DNA from: Bacteroidota bacterium
GTDB lineage: Bacteria > Bacteroidota > Bacteroidia > Chitinophagales > Chitinophagaceae
Assembly (NCBI GenBank): GCA_018267575.1
Contig: JAFDYF010000100.1
Span: forward strand, 91,372-155,371
Length of the DNA: 64,000 nt
Reading direction: 5' to 3'
This document shows, one piece after another, positions 1-6,971 of the stretch. The translations under genes were made by a program, and so were the position numbers. The notes under the pieces are model-generated. The model searched no databases. It saw nothing but the letters and a program-made list of their open reading frames with translations, and was not told the DNA's origin. Position 1 is the stretch's first letter; the number at the start of each line of letters is the position of its first letter.

Positions 1-67
1 GCAATCAGGTTTGGTCTATCTGTGCTTCAGCACGCCATCCATAAACTTGTTGGTCTTACCAACCTTG

Positions 68-244
68 TCATGGATACCATTTGTACAAGAGCCTGGCTGT
101 ATATCCGCGCCAGTGTATGAGCAATTCGAATGAATGCCACTTACCGATTTTCTTCATCCAGTCGTTGATGAATTTGGTAAAGCTGGGAATGGCAAAATAT
201 TCCTTCAATGGCGTTATGCCTTCTTTTAATCCATAGTATATTGA
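68..244 (-). pseudogene. Coding-like remnant without start codon
   Basis: On the minus strand about 59 codons are open between a TAA at 245-247 and a TGA at 68-70. The stretch reads like real protein (aromatic and lysine rich, e.g. FINDWMKK, WHSFELLIHWRGY) but has no ATG near its beginning and matches no family I recognise. It is probably the tail of a decayed gene. Bases 92-112 resemble part of the repeat element near 27065. The rest of 1-290 shows nothing else. Confidence 0.2.
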
Positions 245-290
245 TTAGATTTGCTATTCTTATAGGTTTTCAATTTAAAGAACCACACCC

Positions 291-956
291 ATGATGGACC
301 AATCCCCCAAGGCATTTGTTTTCGACCTGAACGGCACCATGATTGACGATATGGAATTTCATGTTAGGGCCTGGCATGCACTGTTGAACGAGGACCTCCA
401 TTCCCAAAAAGATTGGGATGAAGTGCGCCGAAATATGTATGGCAAAAACAAAGAGGTTTTTGTCCGAATATTAGGCGAAGGTCATCTGACCGCCGATGAA
501 ATGGAGCATTGGTCGGTGGAAAAGGAAAGACGTTATCAAAAAGCATTTCTTCCTCATCTGAAACTCATTGATGGGTTGGATGGTTTTTTGAAAGAAGCAA
601 AAAAAAGGGATATCAAGATGGCGATCGGTTCGGCTGCCATCCGCTTCAATATCGATTTTGTATTGGACAATCTGAATATCCGAAACTATTTTTCTGCCAT
701 CGTAAGCGCTGATGATGTTAAACATAGTAAACCTGACCCGGAAACTTTTTTAAAAGCGGCTCATCTACTGCAAAAAAAACCGGCAGACTGTATTGTGTTT
801 GAAGATGCGCCGAAAGGGGTGGAATCGGCTATGAATGCAGGTATGAAAACAGTTGTACTAACCACCATGCACCAACCCGATGAGTTTAGCAAATACGGTA
901 ATGTCATAGCTTTTGTAAAAAACTATCAGGACGCATTCTTGCAAACCCTAATCTAA
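291..956 (+). CDS. HAD-superfamily phosphatase / beta-phosphoglucomutase-like protein
   Basis: A soluble 221-residue protein of the HAD superfamily, subfamily IA with a cap domain, of the size usual for beta-phosphoglucomutase and small sugar-phosphate phosphatases. Motif I is FDLNGTMIDD near residues 11-20: the nucleophile Asp is present, but the second Asp of the usual DxD, which acts as acid/base, is Asn. Motif II is the GSAA stretch near residue 108, the motif III Lys is in KHSKPDPE, and the motif IV acidic pair is in FEDAPKG. Two adjacent ATGs (291 and 294) are possible starts. It is convergent with the sugar symporter across a shared terminator, so sugar phosphate is a reasonable but unproven substrate class. 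Family assignment is firm; substrate unknown. Confidence 0.88.
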   Translation: MMDQSPKAFVFDLNGTMIDDMEFHVRAWHALLNEDLHSQKDWDEVRRNMYGKNKEVFVRILGEGHLTADEMEHWSVEKERRYQKAFLPHLKLIDGLDGFLKEAKKRDIKMAIGSAAIRFNIDFVLDNLNIRNYFSAIVSADDVKHSKPDPETFLKAAHLLQKKPADCIVFEDAPKGVESAMNAGMKTVVLTTMHQPDEFSKYGNVIAFVKNYQDAFLQTLI

Positions 957-995
957 TATTTAGTCAATCCAGTTTATTTGATTATTCTAAAAAAG

Positions 996-1031
996 AACCC
1001 CATCCAATATAAAAATTTACAGAATGGGGTT
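996..1031. terminator. Bidirectional terminator-like hairpin
   Basis: AACCCCAT at 996-1003 pairs perfectly with ATGGGGTT at 1024-1031 around an AT-rich loop. A T-rich run follows on the plus side and an A-rich run precedes it. It sits between the convergent HAD and symporter genes and can serve both. Confidence 0.6.
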
Positions 1032-1055
1032 TGTTTGATTGACTACTATGTGCAA

Positions 1056-2762
1056 TTACCAGAACTTCACATAAAGTCCCATCAGCACCAGCAATATGAT
1101 GATGATAAGGAAAATATTTGACGGGCTCAGCTTGAACATCTTTGCATCCAATTCAAAAGCATTTTTGTTTATTTTAGGCCCTCCCAAGCTAAAGGCAATC
1201 ATCACCAACACGGTAAAGACAAAAGACCAGCCCATGCACACCATGAAGGGGATTTCGTAAACTCCTTTCGAATTGATAAAGGCCGTGTACAACAAGGTTT
1301 CGTGCCCAAACCAGCTTGCTGCAAACTCATTAAATACCACGGCCATTACAAAGCCGGTAATCAATCCAGCGATGGCAGCAGCCCCAGTGGTTCTTTTCCA
1401 GAACATACCCAATATGAACATGGCGAATATACCCGGACTGATATAACCTGTGTACCGTTGGATATAGGTAAACCCACCTTCTTTGCTAATGCCCAAAAGA
1501 TCTTGCCAGGTAAAGGCTACAGAAAAAATCATGGCCACTAGAATGGTGATCCGGCCCACCCATACCATTTGCTTTTCGGAAGCATCTTTTTTGATATATT
1601 TTTTATAGATATCGAGGGTGAAAATGGTGGAGATGCTATTGGCCTTACCTGCCAGTGATGCTACAATGGCCGCTGTCAAAGCGGCAACAGAAAGACCTTT
1701 CAGCCCATCAGGCAAAAATCCCAGTATGGAGGAGTAGGCATTGTCTGGATTGAACTTGCCGCCCAGTGACATTTCTGATTGGATGGAACCGTTCTTATAC
1801 AATACATAGGCCGCAATACCGGGTAACATTACAATCACAGGCATAAATAGTTTCAGGATGGCAGCGAACAGAATACCCGTACGGGCAGTTTTTAGGTTAG
1901 CGCCCAAGGCTCTTTGCGTGATGTACTGGTTGCAGCCCCAATAGTTCAGGTTGATGATCCATTGGCCTGCTAAATACATGGTAAGGCCAGGCAGTATCAG
2001 GTATTTATCTACCTCATTTTGTGAGCTATTCGGACCTGGCTTTGAAAGGATCATATGAAAATGGTCGGGCGCATCTTTCATTAATTGCGTGAAACCCGCT
2101 AATGCGTCTTTGCCCAATCCGAATTTCTCACTAACCATGGTCAGTGCTACATAAGTGGTCACTACACCACCAATGATCAATACCAGCACTTGGATCACAT
2201 CCGTATATCCAATCACCTTCATGCCACCCAGTGTAATGAAGATGGCAAATAAGGATAGGCCAATCATAATGGGGTGGAGGTATTGCCCGCCCGCCAGATT
2301 ATTGATGGCCAAAGCACCCAGGTACATGATGGAAGTGATGTTCACGAACACATAGAGAAAAAGCCAGAATATGGTCATGATCAGACTAACCGTTTCATTA
2401 TAACGGGTCTTTAAAAACTGGGGCATCGTGAATATCTTGTTCTTCAGATAAACGGGCATAAACCAAACGGCCACAATGATTAGGGCAATGGCCGCAATCC
2501 ATTCATAGGCCGCAATGCCGATACCCAGGAAAAAACCATTTCCACTCATCCCGATAAATTGTTCTGCAGAAATATTCGATGCAATTAGGGAGGCACCAAT
2601 GGCCCACCAAGTCAACGAGCCCTCTGCCAGAAAGAAATCATGCGTGTCTTGACTTTTCTTTCTTTTGCGTTGATAGATCCAATAACCGTAAAAAGAAACA
2701 ATGAGGAAATAAATAACAAATACAATGTAATCAGCCGGCACCAGTTTGTTGTTCATATACAA
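1056..2762 (-). CDS. Sodium/solute symporter (SSS family), vSGLT-like sugar transporter
   Basis: A 568-residue inner-membrane protein of the sodium:solute symporter family with about 14 helices. It resembles the Vibrio galactose transporter vSGLT throughout. The stretch ASNISAEQFIGMSG near residue 62 carries the Asn and Gln used for sugar contact. YEW follows at about residue 86, NLNYWGCNQYI holds the substrate Asn and gating Tyr, a Lys sits in FAAILK, and the late Gln is in YIQRYTGY. These residues argue for a hexose or similar sugar imported with Na+. Start codons at 2762 and 2756 are both possible. It stands alone on this strand and is divergent from ric, with a spacer of about 400 bp that contains the ric palindrome. 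Confidence 0.9.
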   Translation of the reverse strand: MYMNNKLVPADYIVFVIYFLIVSFYGYWIYQRKRKKSQDTHDFFLAEGSLTWWAIGASLIASNISAEQFIGMSGNGFFLGIGIAAYEWIAAIALIIVAVWFMPVYLKNKIFTMPQFLKTRYNETVSLIMTIFWLFLYVFVNITSIMYLGALAINNLAGGQYLHPIMIGLSLFAIFITLGGMKVIGYTDVIQVLVLIIGGVVTTYVALTMVSEKFGLGKDALAGFTQLMKDAPDHFHMILSKPGPNSSQNEVDKYLILPGLTMYLAGQWIINLNYWGCNQYITQRALGANLKTARTGILFAAILKLFMPVIVMLPGIAAYVLYKNGSIQSEMSLGGKFNPDNAYSSILGFLPDGLKGLSVAALTAAIVASLAGKANSISTIFTLDIYKKYIKKDASEKQMVWVGRITILVAMIFSVAFTWQDLLGISKEGGFTYIQRYTGYISPGIFAMFILGMFWKRTTGAAAIAGLITGFVMAVVFNEFAASWFGHETLLYTAFINSKGVYEIPFMVCMGWSFVFTVLVMIAFSLGGPKINKNAFELDAKMFKLSPSNIFLIIIILLVLMGLYVKFW

Positions 2763-3083
2763 TCGTTAGGGTTTGTGTTAATCTTGTGCTATGGGCACTT
2801 TTGGGTTTATACTTTTGGAGATGAAAATTACGGGAAAAAACGATATCCCAACCCATCACATTGGAAAAAAACAACAAGTAGTTAAAGCTCGGATAAATGT
2901 CCACATTATGGCCAATTAAAGCAAACCCAATTCCCATTGTCTATTTGGTTCTTTTTAACTGTATCGTATATACGAAATTTGTTTTTTTTTGCGTAGGCAG
3001 AAAATTTGTGCGATGCCCAACCCAAGCCACTCGTATAGCTTTTTTTGTTTGGCTGTTAGCTTCCATTTTGTCATCAAAAAGCC

Positions 3084-3129
3084 ATTTTCGATTAATAAAA
3101 GTATTTAAATACTTTTATTAATCGAAAAT
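3084..3129. promoter_or_regulatory. Perfect 46-bp palindrome, probable operator of the ric operon
   Basis: Bases 3084-3129 are a perfect inverted repeat with no spacer, centred between 3106 and 3107. Its core is AAAAGTA-TTTAAA-TACTTTT. It ends 3 bp before a TAnnTTTG box and covers the region where a -33 element would lie, so it is more likely protein-bound DNA than transcribed RNA. The core resembles NsrR-type Rrf2 operators (AT-rich 8+8 palindromes with GTATTT/AAATAC arms). The same half-sites and 6-bp spacing recur before the Rrf2 gene at 8891-8908. The remainder of the 2763-3165 spacer shows no other structure. Confidence 0.75.
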
Positions 3130-3132
3130 CAC

Positions 3133-3140
3133 TACTTTTG
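3133..3140 (+). promoter_or_regulatory. Bacteroidota -7 promoter box for ric
   Basis: TACTTTTG matches the TAnnTTTG -7 consensus of the Bacteroidota primary sigma factor. It lies 26 bp before the ric ATG and just downstream of the palindrome. The -33 position falls inside the palindrome, consistent with repression by occlusion. Confidence 0.55.
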
Positions 3141-3165
3141 TCCCATCACTTAAAAAACTTGTAAA

Positions 3166-4137
3166 ATGGATACCGATACAGAAAATATACTCAACGTTAC
3201 TTTGTTGGAGCCTAAACAAAAGCACCCTACCATTTTTGCCCGCTATGATGCATTGCAGGAAGGCGAAAGCCTGGTGATCCACAACGACCATGACCCTAAG
3301 CCGCTCTACTATCAATTGTTGGGGGAAAGGGGGAATGTTTTTATTTGGGAATATCTGGCCCAAGGCCCAGAGTGGTGGGATGTTAAGATTTCAAAGCGTG
3401 TGAGTGGGGATAGCGATGAGACGCTAGGTCAATTGGCGGCCAAAGACATTCGCAAAGCAGCCATCTTTAAAAAATATGGGTTGGATTTTTGTTGTGGTGG
3501 CAAAAAAACCATTAAGGAAGCTTGCGCTGAAAAAGGGCTGGATGTGACCAAAATAGAAAAGGAGATTCAGGAAGCCGACAAAGTGCCCGCATCGCATCCC
3601 ATTCCATATAATGAGTGGGATTTGGGATTTTTATCGGATTATATTGTGAATACCCATCACCGATATGTCCGCAAAACCTTGCCGGACTTAGTAGGGTATG
3701 CAGCAAAAGTGAAGTCGGTGCATTCGGCCCATCACCCGGAACTATCCACTATCAATAAATTGGTTAACGAGGTTGCGGAGGAACTTTCCTCGCATATGGT
3801 TAAAGAAGAAGTGATTTTGTTCCCCTTTATCAAAGACTTGACTAGTAAGGATAAAAAAACGGCTTCCGTTCAATCAAAACAGTTTGGTTCAGTGAACGCC
3901 CCCATCAATATGATGGAAATGGAACATGATTTCGTGGCCAAAAATTTTGAGGAAATCAGAAAGCTCAGTAATGATTATTCACTACCCGCTGATGCCTGTG
4001 CTTCCTACAGTTTATTATATAAAATGTTGAAAGAGTTTGAAGAAGATTTGCAAATGCACATTCATTTGGAAAACAATATCCTTTTCCCCAAAGCCATAGA
4101 ATTGGAAAAGGAAAATAAAAACAACAAACATGCATAG
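3166..4137 (+). CDS. ric: Iron-sulfur cluster repair di-iron protein Ric (ScdA/YtfE) with N-terminal DUF2249 domain
   Basis: Cytoplasmic di-iron protein that repairs Fe-S clusters or releases iron after nitric oxide or oxidative damage. Residues about 20-75 form a DUF2249-like domain (LVIHNDHDPKPLYYQL ... WDVKIS). Residues about 88-140 are the ScdA N-terminal domain with the FCCGGKKT cysteine pair. The rest is a hemerythrin-type four-helix domain with ligands visible in NTHHRYV, HSAHHPEL, SHMVKEEVILFPF, MEMEHDF and HIHLENNILFP. At 323 residues it is longer than plain YtfE (about 220) because of the fused DUF2249. It is first of a six-gene run, overlapping the next gene by 8 bp, and sits behind the 46-bp palindrome and TAnnTTTG box. 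NO-responsive control is inferred. Confidence 0.92.
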   Translation: MDTDTENILNVTLLEPKQKHPTIFARYDALQEGESLVIHNDHDPKPLYYQLLGERGNVFIWEYLAQGPEWWDVKISKRVSGDSDETLGQLAAKDIRKAAIFKKYGLDFCCGGKKTIKEACAEKGLDVTKIEKEIQEADKVPASHPIPYNEWDLGFLSDYIVNTHHRYVRKTLPDLVGYAAKVKSVHSAHHPELSTINKLVNEVAEELSSHMVKEEVILFPFIKDLTSKDKKTASVQSKQFGSVNAPINMMEMEHDFVAKNFEEIRKLSNDYSLPADACASYSLLYKMLKEFEEDLQMHIHLENNILFPKAIELEKENKNNKHA

Positions 4138-4564
4138 GAATTTTCAAATCAAAAGGGTTTATGAAACCGCTTTTGTGGATGATGGATATCGCATATTGGT
4201 TGACAGGCTTTGGCCCAGAGGTTTAAAAAAAGAAGATGCGATGCTCGATGAATGGAACAAAGAAATTGCCCCCTCCACGGAGTTGAGGAAATGGTTTGAC
4301 CACCAGCCAGAAAAGTTTGAGGAATTTAGTAAACGATACCGGGAGGAACTAATGGCACATGAGGATGACTTGAAAAGGCTCAAAGAAATTGCTGGGGAAA
4401 GAATGGTCAGTCTACTCTATGCTGCAAAGGATTCCCAAAACAATAACGCGGCCGTTTTGATGGACCTATTGACCGGGAAAACAAAAAAACTGGCAGCCCA
4501 CTCCAGTGCTCATATATATTATGAAAGCAATCAACGGCAATACAAAAATCTCCAGCATCATTAA
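4130..4564 (+). CDS. DUF488 family protein
   Basis: A 144-residue cytoplasmic protein of the DUF488 family, recognised by VYETAFVDDGYRILVDRLWPRG near the N-terminus, the W(N/K)KEIAPSTELRKWF segment and FSKRYREEL. The biochemical role of the family is unknown. Members typically run to about 118 residues, so the last 25 or so residues, which overlap the next gene by 44 bp, may be a non-essential tail. The ATG at 4130 overlaps the end of ric, which indicates translational coupling. Its repeated company with hemerythrin and NO-detoxification genes suggests a stress role, but nothing in the sequence defines one. Confidence 0.85.
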   Translation: MHRNFQIKRVYETAFVDDGYRILVDRLWPRGLKKEDAMLDEWNKEIAPSTELRKWFDHQPEKFEEFSKRYREELMAHEDDLKRLKEIAGERMVSLLYAAKDSQNNNAAVLMDLLTGKTKKLAAHSSAHIYYESNQRQYKNLQHH

Positions 4565-5330
4565 GGAACATCCCGATGCACTGGAAGCGATCATCAGCTT
4601 GTCGCCAAAATTCAACAAGTTGCGCAACCCGCTTTTGCGAAAGTTGATGGCTTCCCGCACTTCCATTTATATGGCGAGCAAATTAGGTGATTGCAGTATG
4701 GAAGATTTCTCTACCAAGTTGGAACCGCTCGGTTTTGTTTTTGATAAGGATGTAGCGGTTGAAACATATGAGAAGGAAAAGCCCAAACCTGCATTCATGC
4801 AAAACCTGGACAATGATTCTATTCTTACACTCGATGTGCGCCCAGAGATTGAAAAGGGTAAGGATCCCTTGAACCTGATCATGAAAGGCATTAAACAATT
4901 AAAGCCGGGTCAGGTTTTTCGATTGGTAAATAGTTTTGAGCCCATTCCCCTCAAGCAATTATTGGAGAAACAGGGCTTCGAATCCTATGCTGAAACCATA
5001 GATAATAATCAAGTAGATACTTTTTTTTATAAAAAGAATGAAGTGGAATTGAATGAACCTGTAGTGGCTCGTGATGCAGAAGGGTGGGTTAGGGCATTGG
5101 GACATTTCGAAGGGAAGATGGAAAAAGTAGATGTGCGCCAGATGGAAATGCCCATGCCCATGCTCAGCATACTGGATGCCTTGGAGAAATTAAAACCAGA
5201 TCATGCATTATACGTGACCCATAAACGCATCCCAGTGTTCCTACTACCAGAACTGGTAGAAAGAAAATTTGATTATCGGATTAAGGAAGTGGCGGATGGT
5301 GAAGTGTACTTGTTAATATTTAAAGCATAA
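4521..5330 (+). CDS. DUF1858-DUF2249-DUF2249 protein
   Basis: A soluble protein of about 269 residues. An N-terminal DUF1858-like helical domain (residues about 1-65, TKISSIIKEHPDALEAIISLSP) is followed by two DUF2249-like alpha/beta domains, the first at about 85-165 (LDVRPEIEKGKDPLNLIMKGIKQLKPGQ) and the second at about 185-269 (VDVRQMEMPMPMLSILDALEKLKPDHALYV). The open frame begins with a GTG at 4506, but the ATG at 4521 gives the usual MKxINxxTKI beginning, so I chose it. DUF2249 is a SirA/TusA-like fold and also occurs fused to Ric in this operon. A role in Fe-S or NO stress is inferred from that pairing; the activity is unknown. Confidence 0.82.
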   Translation: MKAINGNTKISSIIKEHPDALEAIISLSPKFNKLRNPLLRKLMASRTSIYMASKLGDCSMEDFSTKLEPLGFVFDKDVAVETYEKEKPKPAFMQNLDNDSILTLDVRPEIEKGKDPLNLIMKGIKQLKPGQVFRLVNSFEPIPLKQLLEKQGFESYAETIDNNQVDTFFYKKNEVELNEPVVARDAEGWVRALGHFEGKMEKVDVRQMEMPMPMLSILDALEKLKPDHALYVTHKRIPVFLLPELVERKFDYRIKEVADGEVYLLIFKA

Positions 5331-5336
5331 TATGCA

Positions 5337-6623
5337 TTGTCAAACTTTGGCACCATATCTTTTAAGAATACAGATTATAGGATCGTGTTGCCGTTTTATG
5401 TTTATGCAGCGATTTCTTTTTTAGTGGTTACCGTGTTGATGTTTTTTTCTATTGATGCGTTTAAGGGTCATTATTTTCATCCCCATATTTTATCTATCAC
5501 CCACCTCATGGCATTGGGCTGGGGCACGATGATTATTTTGGGAGCAAGCCATCAGTTGGTGCCTGTATTGATCGAGGCACCATTGTTCAGCAAAAAACTA
5601 GCGGCTATTTCTTTTATATTGGCAGCTGTTGGTATCCCCATGCTGGTTTATGGTTTTTATTTATTTCAACTTATTTGGCCGGCTGAATATGGGGCCTGTC
5701 TGATTGTTTTGGCCGTGCTTGCTTTTCTGATAAATATCGGGAGTAGCATTTCCAAAAGTAAAAATGAAAATATCCACGCCCTATTTGTTTTCTCGGCAAC
5801 AGGGTGGCTGTTCCTCACCGTATCGTCAGGACTTTTGTTTTTACATAACTTAACTAATCCTTTTTTGCCATCCGATTCATTGCGCTATCTTCCTTTACAT
5901 GCACATGCCGGCATCATCGGTTGGTTTCTCTTATTGGTTATCGGGGTAGGATCCCGTTTGATCCCATTATTTCTCATCTCGAAATATCATAATACCCGTT
6001 TATTATGGTGGATCTATGGCCTTATTAATAGTGCCTTGATCATTTTTGTGGTACTATTTCTTTATGATGCAGATAAGCCCTGGTTTTTGTTGCCCATCCT
6101 TTTGATATCAGTGGCTGTTTTGTCATTTGCCCATTTTTGTTATCAATCCTATGCACAGCGGATACGGAAACAGGTAGACAACCCCATGCGTTTATCGTTG
6201 CTCTCTGTTGGTCTATTAGTACTGCCCATGATTTTTTTAATAGTGATTGTGATTTTTTTGATTATCGGGGCCAGCAAAATGAACAGCTTGGTACTATCCT
6301 ATGGCTTTCTTGTATTTTTTGGTTGGATCACAGCTATTATACTGGCCATGACTTTTAAAACCCTGCCTTTTATTGTATGGAATAAAGCCTATCATAAATT
6401 GGCTGGCCTCTATAAAACACCCAACCCCAAAGATCTTTTTGATAGCGCCGTTTTTAGGTGGATGGTCATTTCCTATTTATGTGGTTTTGTTTTGTTCGTG
6501 ATAGGTGTATTAACTAGTAAGGGCTGGATTCTTCAGTCAGGTGCTTTGCTATTGCTGGCAACGGCTGTTTTTTATAATTGGAACGTGTTTAAAATAGTGA
6601 TGCATAAACCCAGGTTGGTATGA
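5337..6623 (+). CDS. NnrS-like / haem-copper-oxidase-like multispanning membrane protein
   Basis: A 428-residue inner-membrane protein with about 12 hydrophobic helices. Histidine-rich helix ends such as HYFHPHILSITHLMALGW, GASHQLVPV and LPLHAHAGIIGW are typical of the NnrS family and related oxidase subunit I-like proteins, which carry haem and are linked to NO tolerance. The only plausible start is TTG at 5337: the frame has a stop at 5328-5330 and no ATG until about 100 bases into conserved sequence. It follows the DUF2249 gene by 6 bp and overlaps the DUF59 gene by 4 bp. It could instead be annotated as a cytochrome oxidase-like protein; family-level confidence is moderate. Confidence 0.72.
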   Translation: MSNFGTISFKNTDYRIVLPFYVYAAISFLVVTVLMFFSIDAFKGHYFHPHILSITHLMALGWGTMIILGASHQLVPVLIEAPLFSKKLAAISFILAAVGIPMLVYGFYLFQLIWPAEYGACLIVLAVLAFLINIGSSISKSKNENIHALFVFSATGWLFLTVSSGLLFLHNLTNPFLPSDSLRYLPLHAHAGIIGWFLLLVIGVGSRLIPLFLISKYHNTRLLWWIYGLINSALIIFVVLFLYDADKPWFLLPILLISVAVLSFAHFCYQSYAQRIRKQVDNPMRLSLLSVGLLVLPMIFLIVIVIFLIIGASKMNSLVLSYGFLVFFGWITAIILAMTFKTLPFIVWNKAYHKLAGLYKTPNPKDLFDSAVFRWMVISYLCGFVLFVIGVLTSKGWILQSGALLLLATAVFYNWNVFKIVMHKPRLV

Positions 6624-6943
6624 ATATAATTACAAATAATGAACTGAAATCGACGATTGCCTCAACGGCTTTATATAATGTGATCGACCCAGAGATTGGT
6701 TTGAATGTGGTCGATTTGGGGCTGATCTATCAATTGGATTTTAAGGAAAATGAAAAAGCGGTTTATTGTAAGATGACACTGACCACCCAGTTTTGTCCAA
6801 TGGGCGCATCCATTAAGGAAGGGGTGGAAAATGTGTTGCAGGATACTTTTAAAGAAGATGCCATTCAAGTGGAACTGACTTTTGATCCCGCTTGGAATAT
6901 GGATATGATTTCAGAGGAAGGGAGACATTTTTTAGGGCGTTGA
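6620..6943 (+). CDS. DUF59/MIP18-family iron-sulfur assembly factor (SufT/PaaD-like)
   Basis: A 107-residue cytoplasmic protein of the DUF59 family. It shows YNVIDPEIGLNVVDLGLIY near residues 19-37 and a conserved cysteine in TTQFCPMG near residue 58. These proteins help mature Fe-S proteins, as SufT or PaaD do. The length is normal for the family. ATG overlaps the preceding TGA (ATGA), so it is translationally coupled to the NnrS-like gene. In an operon with Ric it most likely supports rebuilding of clusters damaged by NO or oxygen. Confidence 0.87.
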   Translation: MNIITNNELKSTIASTALYNVIDPEIGLNVVDLGLIYQLDFKENEKAVYCKMTLTTQFCPMGASIKEGVENVLQDTFKEDAIQVELTFDPAWNMDMISEEGRHFLGR

Positions 6944-6971
6944 TTGTGGATACTTTGGTATTGCTAGATGC

